A stretch of DNA of 64,000 nucleotides from Duganella sp. sic0402 (lineage in GTDB: Bacteria > Pseudomonadota > Gammaproteobacteria > Burkholderiales > Burkholderiaceae_D): positions 186,001-250,000 of the forward strand of contig NZ_JAHUWK010000004.1 of NCBI RefSeq assembly GCF_019219065.1. Direction: 5' to 3'. Under the pieces are notes generated by a model, which had not been told where the DNA came from, did no database searches, and saw only the letters and a program-made list of their open reading frames with translations. Made by a program: the position numbers and the translations under genes. This document shows, one piece after another, positions 51,307 through 60,963 of the stretch (positions are counted from its first letter, which is position 1; every line of letters begins with the position of its first letter).

Positions 51307-52695
51307 TTAGTTGGCTTTGCGTTGTTTCTTGCTCTTGCCGGCGGCGTCGCGCGAGACGCGCGCCTTGACCAGCGATACCGGTGGCGCTTTGGTCGATTTG
51401 CTGGCTTTTGCCAATTTGTAGCCCTTGGCAGACTTGCCGTCGGCGCGCTCGGTTTCATAGGCAACGGTGGCGTTGTCAGCCACGTCGGCGCCGATATTGC
51501 TGCCGGCCGAGGCGGAAATCTTCGGCACCAGGATGGTCGAACCGGCCTTCAGCACCGAGTTTTGCGGGATGTTGTTGGCCTGGCGGATCACCTCGGGCGA
51601 GGTGTGGAAACGCGAGGCCAGCGAGCGGATCGATTCGCGTGCGCTGGTGATCTTGTGCGTGCTCCAGTTCGACAACTCCTTGGTCCACTGCGACAGGTTC
51701 AGGTGGAATTTCTCTGCATTTTCCTTCGGCAGCAGGATTTTGGTGTCCTCGCCGCCGACGATGACCGGGCGCTTGAATTGCGGATTCAGCGCCTTGAACT
51801 CGTCCACCGACAGCTCGGCCAGGTGGGCGGCGACGGTCAGGTCGATATCGCTGGTCTTGTCGACTGCGGTGAAATAAGGCGTGTTGTCGATCAGCGGCAG
51901 ATTCAGGCCGAACTGCTGTGGATTGGCGACGATGTTCTTGACCGCTTGTAGCTTGGGCACGTAGTTGCGGGTTTCGGCCGGCATCAGGTCGGCCAGGCTT
52001 TCGAAGTCGGTCGGCTTGCCGGCTGCCTGGTTGCGCTTGATGGCTTTCTGCACCGAGCCTTCGCCCCAGTTATATGCGGCCAGCGCCAGTTGCCAGTCGC
52101 CAAACATATCGTACAGGCGCTGCAAATAGGTCAGCGCGGCGTCGGTCGAAGCCAGGATGCCGCGGCGCTCGTCCTTGAAGGCGTCCTGCTTCAGGTTGAA
52201 GTCGCGGCCGGTGCCCGGCACAAACTGCCACATGCCGGCGGCGTTGGCGCTGGACAGGGCGTTCGGGTTGAAGGCGGATTCAATGAAAGGCAGCAGCGCC
52301 AGTTCGGTCGGCATGCCACGCTTTTCCAGCTCGGACACCACATGGAACAGGTACAGCGAGGCGCGCGCGGTGGTGCGGGCGATGTAGTCCGGACGGGTGG
52401 CGTACCAGTTGACGTGCTTGGCGACCAGGTCATTACTGACATCCGGAATGGCGTAGCCACTGCGGATGCGGCCCCAGACATCCCTCTCGCGGAAAGCATC
52501 TTCTTCGGCCAGTTTGGCCGGTTTGGCAAGTTTCAGGGGGGAGGTGAAGTCTGGCAGGTGAGGTTTCGGCAGCGGGGACAGCGCGGTGGAGACCGGCGGC
52601 AGGTCCGAGGCGTCATCGTAGGCCAGGGCCAGCGCGGGCGCGAGCAGCGCTACCAGGGTGGCCAGGGCGATAGATTTCGGAATTCGTGCTTGCAT
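51307..52695 (-). CDS. mltD: Membrane-bound lytic murein transglycosylase D
   Basis: 462 residues. It cleaves peptidoglycan glycan strands from the periplasm. ATG 52695 begins a signal peptide (ALATLVALLAPALALAYDD). The transglycosylase SLT domain (about 120-240) has PTELALLPFIESAFNPNALSSANAAGMWQFVPGTGRDF with the catalytic Glu in the FIES segment. Then comes a LysM repeat (THKITSARESIRSLASRFHTSPEVIRQANNIP, about 350-385). A basic tail (SRDAAGKSKKQRKAN) follows. The longer in-frame start at 52725 would add a lead-in to the signal peptide. Confidence 0.92.
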   Translation of the reverse strand: MQARIPKSIALATLVALLAPALALAYDDASDLPPVSTALSPLPKPHLPDFTSPLKLAKPAKLAEEDAFRERDVWGRIRSGYAIPDVSNDLVAKHVNWYATRPDYIARTTARASLYLFHVVSELEKRGMPTELALLPFIESAFNPNALSSANAAGMWQFVPGTGRDFNLKQDAFKDERRGILASTDAALTYLQRLYDMFGDWQLALAAYNWGEGSVQKAIKRNQAAGKPTDFESLADLMPAETRNYVPKLQAVKNIVANPQQFGLNLPLIDNTPYFTAVDKTSDIDLTVAAHLAELSVDEFKALNPQFKRPVIVGGEDTKILLPKENAEKFHLNLSQWTKELSNWSTHKITSARESIRSLASRFHTSPEVIRQANNIPQNSVLKAGSTILVPKISASAGSNIGADVADNATVAYETERADGKSAKGYKLAKASKSTKAPPVSLVKARVSRDAAGKSKKQRKAN

Positions 52696-52922
52696 AGTTT
52701 TCCGTGAGTTGGCGAAAAGAAACATCGCGTGGACTATGAATAAACGTGGAGTGTACGAAGGTCACCGGGGGGAGTCAAGAAATATGTCGGCCATATTACA
52801 AATTCTTATATGCAACAATTCCGGTTAAATAAAGGCGAGATCGCTGCAAATAGCCGTAAGTAGGCGATGCGGCCAAGAGTGCGTACAATTCTCTTTTTGT
52901 AGAAGTTTTGAGGAATCGCATT

Positions 52923-53480
52923 ATGAGTAGTCCCGCCATCGACCGCGACGTGGTCATCGCCGACACCGTCCACTGGCTGGAAAAAGCCGTGATCGGCCTG
53001 AACCTGTGTCCGTTCGCCAAGTCGGTGCATGTGAAAAAACAGGTGCGCTACGTGGTCAGCGAGGCGGAAACGCCGGAAGAGTTGCTGGAAAAGCTGATGG
53101 AAGAGTTGCAGCACCTGGCCGACACCGATCCGGACAAGATCGACACCACGCTGCTGATCCATCCCAATGTGCTGACCGATTTCTTCGACTACAACGAATT
53201 CCTCGACGTGGCCGACGCCGCGCTGGAAGATCTGGGCCTGGATGGTTTCCTGCAGGTGGCCAGCTTCCATCCGCACTACCAGTTTGCTGAGACTGACGAG
53301 AACGACATCAGCAACTTCACCAACCGTTCGCCGTATCCGACCTTGCACCTGCTGCGCGAGGACAGCATTGACCGCGCGGTCGAGGCATTCCCGGAGGCGT
53401 CTGATATTTTCGATAAGAATATCGAGACGCTGGAGAAACTGGGCCATGCTGGCTGGGCGAAGTTGATGGAAAAACCATGA
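52923..53480 (+). CDS. DUF1415 family protein
   Basis: 185 residues. The DUF1415 fingerprint is clear: VHWLEKAVIGLNLCPFAKSVHVKKQVRYVVSEAETPEELLEKLMEELQ at about 18-65, then TTLLIHPNVLTDFFDYNEFLDVAD and FLQVASFHPHYQFAETDENDISNFTNRSPYPTLHLLRE. The LCPFAK cysteine and the FHPHYQF histidines are strongly conserved, but the family function is unknown. ATG 52923 follows TTGAGGAATCGC. The next gene overlaps by four bases, so the pair is co-translated. It diverges from mltD across 227 bases. Confidence 0.9.
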   Translation: MSSPAIDRDVVIADTVHWLEKAVIGLNLCPFAKSVHVKKQVRYVVSEAETPEELLEKLMEELQHLADTDPDKIDTTLLIHPNVLTDFFDYNEFLDVADAALEDLGLDGFLQVASFHPHYQFAETDENDISNFTNRSPYPTLHLLREDSIDRAVEAFPEASDIFDKNIETLEKLGHAGWAKLMEKP

Positions 53481-53665
53481 GCGATTTACCGATCCGCCCG
53501 GACACGCCGTGCGTGGCGGTGTGCTCGACCACCTTTGATGAAATCTGCCGCGGCTGCGGCCGCACGGTGGTCGAGGTGGCGCATTGGGTGTCGATGACGC
53601 CCGAGCAAAAAGAAGTGGTCTGGCAGCGCATCCTGGCGCAGGGCTACCCGCGCCGGAATACCTGA
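53477..53665 (+). CDS. DUF1289 Cys-rich small protein
   Basis: 62 residues. DUF1289: PCVAVCSTTFDEICRGCGRTVVEVAHWVSMTPEQKEVVWQRI. Four cysteines in a CxxxC...CxxC pattern suggest a zinc or iron-sulfur site. It overlaps the DUF1415 gene by four bases (ATGA). In many proteobacteria DUF1289 proteins are fused to or sit beside unrelated enzymes; here the link is with DUF1415. Its function is unknown. Confidence 0.88.
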   Translation: MSDLPIRPDTPCVAVCSTTFDEICRGCGRTVVEVAHWVSMTPEQKEVVWQRILAQGYPRRNT

Positions 53666-53674
53666 TGCAAGCTA

Positions 53675-54184
53675 TCAGTACGAACCGATAAAATCTTTCT
53701 TGCCGATTTCCAGGCCATTGTGACGCAGGATGTCGTAGGCGGTGGTGGCGTGGAAATAGAAATGCGGCAGCGCGTAATGGAACAGATAGGTCTGGCCCAC
53801 GAAGTGCTTGGTCTTCTCGCCGCTGCCGGTGGTGATGGCGCGGCCTTCGCTGCCTTCGATCTGCGCTTGCGGCACGCTGTCGATATAGGCCAGCGTCTTG
53901 ACGATGCGCGCCTTCAGATCGGCAAACGTCACTTCCTTGTCTTCATACGACGGCACTTCCAGGCCGCCCAGGCGTGCGGCCGCGCCTTTGGCGAAATCGC
54001 AGGCGATCTGGATCTGGCGGGTGAATGGCAGCATGTCCGGGAACAGCCGGTAGTTCAGCAGCGCGGCCGGGTCAATCTTCTTGTCCGTGGCGTGCGCCTC
54101 GGCTTTTTCCAGGATGGCATGCAGGCTGTTCAGGATCTGCTTAAACACAGGAATAGAGGCGGAGTACATCGAGAAAGTGGTCAT
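53675..54184 (-). CDS. DUF1993 family protein
   Basis: 169 residues. DUF1993 (DinB-like four-helix bundle): FSMYSASIPVFKQILNSLHAILEKAEAHA at the N-terminus, NYRLFPDMLPFTRQIQIACDFAKGAAARLGG near 44-74, and LFHYALPHFYFHATTAYDILRHNGLEIGKKDF at the C-terminus. The HFYFHATTAYD histidines are the family hallmark. Start and stop are unambiguous. It is encoded convergently with the DUF1289 gene and divergently from the large c-di-GMP protein. The function is unknown. Confidence 0.9.
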   Translation of the reverse strand: MTTFSMYSASIPVFKQILNSLHAILEKAEAHATDKKIDPAALLNYRLFPDMLPFTRQIQIACDFAKGAAARLGGLEVPSYEDKEVTFADLKARIVKTLAYIDSVPQAQIEGSEGRAITTGSGEKTKHFVGQTYLFHYALPHFYFHATTAYDILRHNGLEIGKKDFIGSY

Positions 54185-54341
54185 GGCGAATTCCTATGTG
54201 GGGAAAATGAGCCGCGATCATAACGCGCCTGTGGGTTTTTTGCTGATTGGCGACTTTTTAACCTTTTTTCCGTGCATAATTCCAATTAAGTAACAATCTC
54301 AGACCGATGATGCAAATTAATTACTACGGCAGTGCCGGTGC

Positions 54342-57300
54342 ATGACTAGCGCGCTTTATCAACAACTACGCACCCGCCTCAGTGCGCTGTACGGTCTGTC
54401 CATTTACGGGGCTTTATTACTGGTCGTGTTTGGCGGACTGGTGATACCGGCTATCATCGGCAGCTACCTGCTGATCGGCGTGCACGAACAGCAATCGGCG
54501 CGCGTGGTCCTCAACGAATCGCTACAGCGCAATGCCGACATTCTGGCGCTGGGCATGCAGGAATCCCTGTGGAATATGAATGCCGAGTCGGCCCACTCGC
54601 TGGTCGAGTCGGTGATGCGCGACCGCTCCGTGCTGCAGGTGCAGGTGGTCGGCCAGGCGGATACCCAATTCATGCATGTGCGCTCGCCGCGCGTCGCGAG
54701 TGGTAACGTTTATCGCGCCGAGCGCGAAATCCTGGTGCGCGGTGAGCGGATCGGCCGCATCATGGTCGAAATGGACGATGCGCGCAGCCAGCAGGAGCTG
54801 CGCGAGAAGCAGCTGTCCTATGTCTTCGTGCTGGCGGCGCAGCTGATGGTGTCGCTGGCGCTGATCGTGCTGTTCCTGAATTCCCGCCTGATCAAGCCGC
54901 TGCGCAAGCTGATGCGCTTCTCCGACCGCCTGTCGCACGGCGACTTCGAGACGCGGCTGGATGTCACCGGTTCTGATGAACTGGGCCGGCTGGCGCAGCA
55001 GCTGGAGCAGATGCGGATGGCAATCAAGCGCTTGTTTGAGGACATCGGCCAGCGCGAGGAGCGCTTCCGCACCATTGTCACGCAGGTGCCGGGTGCGGTG
55101 TTCCGCTTCCGTCCCGACGGCCCAATCGAATTCGTCTCCGACGCGATCGCAGATATTTCCGGCTATTCGGCGGCGCAGTTCATGCGCGGCACTACCCATG
55201 CATGGACCAATCTGATCGCGCCGGAAGACCGCAAGAAGCAGCGCCGCATGGTGACGCAGGCGATCCGCGACGGCCAGCCCTACGAAATCGAGTACCGCAT
55301 TCAGGATGCCAGCGGCGCAGAGCGCTGGGTACAGGAAAACGGCCAGCCGCAGCCGCCGGACGGCGACCGCAATGCGCCATGGGTAGACGGCATCATCTCC
55401 GACATCAGCCAGCGCAAGCACAATGAAATGCGCATCGAAGCGCTGCTGGCCGAACAGAGCGCGATTCTGGACAACGTGATGTTTGGCGTGATGTTTGTGC
55501 GCCAGCGCGCCATCGTCTCGGTCAACCGCCGCTGCGAGGAGCTGTTCGGCTACGGGCCGGGCGAAATGAGCGGCGCTTCAACCTCGATCATGTTCCGCGA
55601 TTCGTTCGACTTTGAATCGTCCGGTGCGCGCCAGTATCCGTCGCTGTCGCACGGAGATTACTTCAATGAGGAGCGCCAGTACCGGCGCAAGGACGGCTCG
55701 ATATTCTGGTGCCTGGTCAGCGGCTACGCGCTGGATCAGACCCGCGCCAACGAAGGCAGCATCTGGGTGTTTGCGGATATCACCGAGCGCAAGGAAGCGG
55801 AAGAAAAGCTGCGCCTGTCCGCGACCGTGATCGAGCACATCGCCGATGGCGTGGTGGTGCAGGACGCGCATGGCACCATCGTCGCCGTCAACCCGGCTTT
55901 CACGCAAATCACTGGTTACACAGAGGCGGAAGCGCTGGGCAAGGACCGCACGCTGACGCGCTCCGGCCGCCACGAACTATCCTTCTATGAAGAGATGTGG
56001 CAGGAGCAGCTGGAGAAGGGTTTCTGGCGCGGCGAGCTGTGGAGCGTCCGCAAGAATGGCGAACTGTATCTGGAGTTCCTGACCGTCAGCGCGGTGCGCG
56101 ACCCGCGCGGCAACGCCACCCACTATGTCGGCGTGTTCAGCGACATCACCAAGGTCAAGGAATCGCAGGAAAAGCTGGATCACCTGGCGCACCACGATCC
56201 GCTGACCGCGCTGCCGAACCGGCTGCTGTTCAATGACCGCTTGCAGCACGCCTTGCAGCGTGCCTCGCGTGATGGCGAGCAGCTGGCGCTGCTGTTCATC
56301 GATCTGGACCGCTTCAAGAACGTCAATGACACGCTGGGCCACCACATTGGCGATGAACTGCTCAAGCAGGTGGCGCAGGCGCTGCTGGACCGCCTGCGCG
56401 AAGGCGACACGCTGGCGCGCCTCGGTGGCGATGAATTCATCGTACTGCTGGAAGATATCGACAACCAGTACGGCGCCAGCCTGGTGGCCGAGAAGCTGGT
56501 GCAGATGTTCGAGCAGCCGTTCATGGTGGCTGGCCACGAATTGTTCGTGACGTGCAGCGTCGGCATCAGCCTGTTCCCGGATGATGCGACCGACCTGAAT
56601 ATGTTGATACGCAATGCCGACGTGGCCATGTACCAGGCCAAGGCGCGCGGCCGCAATGGCTTCAGCTTCTATGCGCCGTTCATGATGGGCGAGGGCGTTG
56701 AGCGCCTGCGCCTGGAGACATATCTGCGCCGTTCGATCGAGAAGGACGAAATCTTCCTTAACTACCAGCCGCAGGTGGAAATCGATACCGGCCGCCTGGT
56801 TGGCGTGGAGGCGCTGGTGCGCTGGAACCACCCGGAGCTGGGCCTGATCCCTCCGATCCGCTTCATACCGCTGGCCGAAGATACGGGCTTCATCAACCAG
56901 CTGGGCAAGTGGGTGCTGCACGAAGCCTGCCGCCAGATGGTGCGCTGGCAGGACGCCGGCCTGCATGTGCCGAAGATCGCGGTCAATCTGTCGGCCAAGC
57001 AGTTCGAGCGCGGTTCGATCGTCAATATGGTGGCCGACATCCTGCGCGACACCGGCCTGGAGCCGCAGCGCCTGCAACTGGAAGTGACCGAGTCGGTGAT
57101 TATGAACACCGGCGACGCCATGGTCTTCATCAACGATTTGCACTCGATCGGCGTGGCGCTGGCGATTGACGATTTCGGCACCGGCTATTCGTCGCTGGCC
57201 TACCTGAAGCAGCTGCCGGTGCAGACGCTGAAGATCGACCGTTCCTTCATCAAGGACATCTCCACCGATGTTAATGACGAGGCGATTGCCATCGCGATCA

Positions 57301-57461
57301 TCCAGCTGGGCAAGAGCATGAACCTGTCGGTGATCGCGGAAGGCGTGGAAACCGAAGAACAGGCGGCCTTCCTGCTGCGCCATGGATGTAATCTGGCGCA
57401 GGGCTACTTCTACAGCCGTCCGCTGGCCGCTGATGATATGCTCACACGCTGGCAAAAATAA
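54342..57461 (+). CDS. Large membrane HAMP-PAS-PAS-PAS-GGDEF-EAL c-di-GMP protein
   Basis: 1039 residues. Two membrane helices (LSIYGALLLVVFGGLVIPAIIGSYLL and YVFVLAAQLMVSLALIVLFL) enclose a periplasmic sensor of about 110 residues, then HAMP (about 183-235), three PAS domains (about 240-365, 370-490, 495-620), GGDEF (about 630-790) and EAL (about 800-1035). The cyclase core is RLGGDEFIVLL with an I-site REGD before it; the EAL core has GVEALVRWNHPE, LEVTESVI, DDFGTGYSSLAYL and VIAEGVETEEQ. Both halves look competent. It is divergent from the DUF1993 gene and 20 bases before an orphan molybdoenzyme gene. Confidence 0.92.
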   Translation: MTSALYQQLRTRLSALYGLSIYGALLLVVFGGLVIPAIIGSYLLIGVHEQQSARVVLNESLQRNADILALGMQESLWNMNAESAHSLVESVMRDRSVLQVQVVGQADTQFMHVRSPRVASGNVYRAEREILVRGERIGRIMVEMDDARSQQELREKQLSYVFVLAAQLMVSLALIVLFLNSRLIKPLRKLMRFSDRLSHGDFETRLDVTGSDELGRLAQQLEQMRMAIKRLFEDIGQREERFRTIVTQVPGAVFRFRPDGPIEFVSDAIADISGYSAAQFMRGTTHAWTNLIAPEDRKKQRRMVTQAIRDGQPYEIEYRIQDASGAERWVQENGQPQPPDGDRNAPWVDGIISDISQRKHNEMRIEALLAEQSAILDNVMFGVMFVRQRAIVSVNRRCEELFGYGPGEMSGASTSIMFRDSFDFESSGARQYPSLSHGDYFNEERQYRRKDGSIFWCLVSGYALDQTRANEGSIWVFADITERKEAEEKLRLSATVIEHIADGVVVQDAHGTIVAVNPAFTQITGYTEAEALGKDRTLTRSGRHELSFYEEMWQEQLEKGFWRGELWSVRKNGELYLEFLTVSAVRDPRGNATHYVGVFSDITKVKESQEKLDHLAHHDPLTALPNRLLFNDRLQHALQRASRDGEQLALLFIDLDRFKNVNDTLGHHIGDELLKQVAQALLDRLREGDTLARLGGDEFIVLLEDIDNQYGASLVAEKLVQMFEQPFMVAGHELFVTCSVGISLFPDDATDLNMLIRNADVAMYQAKARGRNGFSFYAPFMMGEGVERLRLETYLRRSIEKDEIFLNYQPQVEIDTGRLVGVEALVRWNHPELGLIPPIRFIPLAEDTGFINQLGKWVLHEACRQMVRWQDAGLHVPKIAVNLSAKQFERGSIVNMVADILRDTGLEPQRLQLEVTESVIMNTGDAMVFINDLHSIGVALAIDDFGTGYSSLAYLKQLPVQTLKIDRSFIKDISTDVNDEAIAIAIIQLGKSMNLSVIAEGVETEEQAAFLLRHGCNLAQGYFYSRPLAADDMLTRWQK

Positions 57462-57481
57462 AAAAATCGCAGGAGACGTGT

Positions 57482-59755
57482 ATGCAGGGAGCGAAGAGCA
57501 AATCGCGCCGCCGCTTTATCTTGGGCGGCCTCGCGGTGACAGGTGCCTTGGTGGTTGGCTGGGGTGTGGCGCCGCCGCGCCAGCGCCTGAATTCATCGCA
57601 GCCACTGCCATTGAGCGGTGACAGCGTCGCGCTGAATGGCTGGGTGGGCGTGGGCCCGGACGGCACGGTGACGGTCGCCGTGCCGCGCAGCGAAATGGGG
57701 CAGGGCGTGTACACCGCCTTGCCGATGCTGGTGGCGGAAGAGATGGACGTGCCGCTGTCCGCCGTGCAGGTGGTGCAGGCGCCCATCGATAAAATTTTCG
57801 GCAATATCGCCATGCTCAAGGACGGGCTGCCGTTCCATCCGGATGATACCGGCCGTTTGAAAAGCACGGTCAGCTGGATCGTCGGCAAGGTCGCGCGCGA
57901 GCTTGGGCTGATTATCACTGGCGGCTCGTCGAGTGTGAAAGACGCGTGGGAGCCGATGCGCGAAGCTGGCGCCACCGCGCGCGCCATGCTGGTTGCGGCG
58001 GCAGCGGCAGAGTGGCGCGCGCGCGTCGAGGATTGCCGTACCGAGAATGGCCAGGTGCTGCATGCCGATGGCCGGCACCTGGCTTACGGCGCGCTGGCAG
58101 CGCGCGCGGTTGATGCGCAGCCAGGAGAAGTGCGCCTTAAAGTACCGCATGAATTCAAACTGATCGGGCGGCCGCAGCCACGTCGCGACACACCGTCCAA
58201 AGTCAATGGCAGTGCCATCTTCGGCATCGACGTGCGTCCGCCGGGGATGGTGTATGCGGCGGTGCGCATGTCGCCGGTGATCGGTGGCACGGTTGCCAGC
58301 GTGAACAGCGCGGCGGCGCTGAAGATGCCGGGCGTGCTGAAGGTGGTGGACTATTCGGCGGCATTGCCTGAAAAGACCGGTGCGGGCGCCGGCGTGGCGG
58401 TGATCGCGCGCAGCTACTGGCAAGCGAAGCAGGCCGCGCTGGCGCTGGAGATTCAATGGCAGAACGGCCCGCTGGCCGGCTTGTCGAATGACGCCATCTA
58501 CGCCGATTTCGCGGCCAGGCTGGATCGCGAAGATGGCTACGCCTACTACAAAGCTGGTGATATGGACGCGGTGGACGGCCGCAGTGCCGGCGTCGCCAAA
58601 ACCGTCAAGGCGGAATACCGCGCGCCATTCCTGGCGCATGCGGCCATGGAGCCGGTCAATTGCACCGCCCAGGTCAAGGATGGCAAGGTGCGTGTGTGGG
58701 CGCCTACCCAGTCGCCTGGTTTTGCGGTGGATGCGGCGGCCAAGGCGGGCGGCGTGTCCGCGCGGGATGTCGAACTGCAGGTGACCATGCTGGGCGGCGG
58801 CTTCGGACGCCGGCTGGATGTCGATATGGTGGCGCAGGCGGTGGCGATTGCCCGCCAGGCGGATGGCCATCCGGTGCAGATGATCTGGTCGCGTGAGGAC
58901 GACACCACCCACGACGTATATCGGCCTGCTGCACTGGCGCGCTTCAGTGCCACGCTGGATGCTGCGGGCAATGTGCTGGGCTACGATAACAAATCGGCCA
59001 GCGGTTCGATTTCGCACCAGTTCTTCAAGCGGAATCTCGGCTTGCCCGCCGGAGGTCCGGATAAGACCACGGCCGAAGGCGAATTCGATATGCAGTATCA
59101 CTTCGCCAACCAGCGCATCCGCCATGTGATCGTGGATAGCGCGGTGCCGTTGGGGTACTGGCGTTCGGTCGGTCACTCGCATAATGCCTTCTTCAAGGAG
59201 AGCTTTATCGATGAACTGGCGCATGCGGCGGGCAAGGATAGTGTGGCCTTCCGCCGTGAACTGCTACGCCAGCATCCGCGCCACCTGGCGGTGCTGAATA
59301 CGGCGGTGGACAAGGCCGGCGGAGCGCCGGCGGGACGCGCGCATGGCGTGGCGCTGCATCAGTCGTTCGGGACCATCGTCGCGCAGGTGGCGGAGGTGTC
59401 AGTGGAGGGCACGGAGATCCGTGTGCATCGCGTGGTGTGTGCGGTTGATTGCGGGTTGGCGGTGAATCCCAACATCATTGCGCAGCAGGTGGAATCTGGC
59501 GTGATTTTCGGGCTGTCGGCGGCGCTGTTTGGCGCGGCCACCATCAAGGATGGCAAGGTCGAGCAAAGCAACTTCCACGACTATCCGGTGGTGCGGCTGA
59601 ATCAGGCGCCGGAAGTGGAGACCATCATCATGGCCAGCAGCGCGCATCCGGAAGGCATGGGGGAGCCCGCCACGCCGCCAATCGCGCCAGCCGTCGCCAA
59701 CGCTGTCTTCAAGCTGACCGGCAAGCGCCTGCGCAGCCTGCCATTGACCTTATAA
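57482..59755 (+). CDS. IorB-like molybdopterin oxidoreductase large subunit, orphan
   Basis: 757 residues. A twin-arginine signal (KSRRRFILGGLAVTGALVVGWG) leads to a xanthine-oxidase-fold Mo subunit like isoquinoline 1-oxidoreductase beta: PRSEMGQGVYTALPMLVAEEM near 70-90, HAAMEPVNCTAQVKDGKVRVWAPTQSP near 383-409, LGGGFGRRLDVDMV near 438-451, RSVGHSHNAF, and the C-terminal EGMGEPATPPIAPAVANAVF with the active-site Glu. Partners of this family are small 2Fe-2S subunits (IorA); none lies nearby. AGGAGACGTGT precedes ATG 57482. It ends overlapping a thioredoxin-like gene on the other strand. The substrate is unknown. Confidence 0.85.
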   Translation: MQGAKSKSRRRFILGGLAVTGALVVGWGVAPPRQRLNSSQPLPLSGDSVALNGWVGVGPDGTVTVAVPRSEMGQGVYTALPMLVAEEMDVPLSAVQVVQAPIDKIFGNIAMLKDGLPFHPDDTGRLKSTVSWIVGKVARELGLIITGGSSSVKDAWEPMREAGATARAMLVAAAAAEWRARVEDCRTENGQVLHADGRHLAYGALAARAVDAQPGEVRLKVPHEFKLIGRPQPRRDTPSKVNGSAIFGIDVRPPGMVYAAVRMSPVIGGTVASVNSAAALKMPGVLKVVDYSAALPEKTGAGAGVAVIARSYWQAKQAALALEIQWQNGPLAGLSNDAIYADFAARLDREDGYAYYKAGDMDAVDGRSAGVAKTVKAEYRAPFLAHAAMEPVNCTAQVKDGKVRVWAPTQSPGFAVDAAAKAGGVSARDVELQVTMLGGGFGRRLDVDMVAQAVAIARQADGHPVQMIWSREDDTTHDVYRPAALARFSATLDAAGNVLGYDNKSASGSISHQFFKRNLGLPAGGPDKTTAEGEFDMQYHFANQRIRHVIVDSAVPLGYWRSVGHSHNAFFKESFIDELAHAAGKDSVAFRRELLRQHPRHLAVLNTAVDKAGGAPAGRAHGVALHQSFGTIVAQVAEVSVEGTEIRVHRVVCAVDCGLAVNPNIIAQQVESGVIFGLSAALFGAATIKDGKVEQSNFHDYPVVRLNQAPEVETIIMASSAHPEGMGEPATPPIAPAVANAVFKLTGKRLRSLPLTL

Positions 59756-60175
59756 CGCGTCGCGCAGCAGGGTACGCAGGTTGCAGTTGCGCTGCCATCC
59801 GGCGCGCTCGGCGTTGTTGCTGGTGAGCCGTTGCAGCTCTTCGTCGCTTTGCGCGGTGGTCGATTGCACCAGGCGGTGCGCGATGCCGGCGTCCGGCAGC
59901 ATGGTGCCGAAGAACGCCACCGTGTCGTGATGCTGGATCAGCAGGGTAGGGAAATTTTCCACGTCCAGGTCGCCGACGATGTCGGCCTGGTCTTCAATGT
60001 CGATCCAGACGAAGCATTTATCCGGATGGCGGCCGGCCACGTCGTCAAAAGTGGCGCGGTAGGATGCGCAGGTGCCGCACCAGGCGGCGCACAGGCAGGC
60101 GACGATCCAGCGCTCGCCGGCCAGGGCGGCGGCCAGCTCGTCACGGTTGTCGGAATTCAGGGTCAGACTAGCCAT
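59750..60175 (-). CDS. Thioredoxin-fold protein
   Basis: 141 residues. ATG 60175 begins MASLTLNSDN. The active site is CAAWCGTCASYRATF, a thioredoxin-type WCxxC with GT between the cysteines, then KCFVWIDIEDQADIVGDLDVENFPTLLI with the cis-Pro loop (FPT). There is no signal peptide, so it should be cytoplasmic. The C-terminal 50 residues (QSTTAQSDEELQRLTSNNAER) are an extra helical tail. Its last six bases overlap the end of the molybdoenzyme gene. The redox partner is unknown. Confidence 0.87.
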   Translation of the reverse strand: MASLTLNSDNRDELAAALAGERWIVACLCAAWCGTCASYRATFDDVAGRHPDKCFVWIDIEDQADIVGDLDVENFPTLLIQHHDTVAFFGTMLPDAGIAHRLVQSTTAQSDEELQRLTSNNAERAGWQRNCNLRTLLRDAL

Positions 60176-60259
60176 AATGTCATGTGCAAATAGCGCGCTC
60201 AGCGCCAAAGCGCGTATTCTACCCCTCCGCGCGGGGTCGCGCCTGTTAGCGCCTCGGGG

Positions 60260-60265
60260 TAAAAT
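60260..60265 (+). promoter_or_regulatory. -10 box directly before tsaB
   Basis: TAAAAT ends five bases before ATG 60271, and acggg is all that separates them. No ribosome site is possible in a message starting at the usual distance. No clear -35 is visible. Confidence 0.4.
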
Positions 60266-60270
60266 ACGGG

Positions 60271-60963
60271 ATGCCTATTATTCTTGCCATTGAAACCTCG
60301 TCCGAAACCGCCTCCTGCGCTCTGCTGCGGGGCGATGCCGTCATTAGCCGTCAGTCCAGCGGCGTGCGTACCCATTCCCAGTCCATTTTGCCGATGATCC
60401 AGGAGTTGCTGGCCGAAGCCGGCATCGCGCTGGCGGATTGCGACGCGGTAGCCTTCGGCTCCGGTCCGGGTTCGTTCACCGGCGTGCGCACGGCTTGCGG
60501 CGTTGCTCAGGGCCTGGCGTTTGGCGGCAAGCTGCCGGCGGTGCCGGTGGTGACGCTGGACGCGATGGCGCTGGCTTGTCACCAGCAGCACGGCGCCAAT
60601 GAGGTGCTGGTGGTGCTGGATGCGCGCATGGGCGAAGTCTATTGGGCGCAGTATCGCTTTGAAAATGGCGTACCGGTAGCGGTACTGCCGCCGGTGCTGA
60701 CGGCGCCTGCTGACGTCAAGCCGCAAGGTGCGCCGGTGTTGTGCGGGAATGGCCTGTCGGCTTATGCGGATGCTTTCCCGGCCGGCGGCTTTGCCGAGAT
60801 CATGCCGCACGCGGAGCAGCTTGCCCAGCTGGCGGCGACCGCCTTCACGGCCGGCCGCACGGTGACGGCGGCTGAGGCGCAGCCGCTGTATCTGCGCAAC
60901 AAGGTGGCTTACACGCAGGCGGAGCGCCGCGATATGGCCGCATCCAAGGAAGGCGGCGCATGA
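60271..60963 (+). CDS. tsaB: tRNA threonylcarbamoyladenosine biosynthesis protein TsaB
   Basis: 230 residues. TsaB is the partner of TsaD in t6A37 tRNA modification. The ASKHA-fold pattern is present: ILAIETSSETASCALL at the N-terminus, VRTHSQSILPMIQELLAEAG near 31-50, and VAFGSGPGSFTGVRTACGVAQGLAFG near 60-85, with LDARMGEVYWAQYR later. It lacks the metal-binding His pair of TsaD, as all TsaB do. It is the first gene of a run with rimI, udg-like and DUF1853 genes joined by four- to eight-base overlaps, and it has no usual ribosome site. Confidence 0.94.
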   Translation: MPIILAIETSSETASCALLRGDAVISRQSSGVRTHSQSILPMIQELLAEAGIALADCDAVAFGSGPGSFTGVRTACGVAQGLAFGGKLPAVPVVTLDAMALACHQQHGANEVLVVLDARMGEVYWAQYRFENGVPVAVLPPVLTAPADVKPQGAPVLCGNGLSAYADAFPAGGFAEIMPHAEQLAQLAATAFTAGRTVTAAEAQPLYLRNKVAYTQAERRDMAASKEGGA

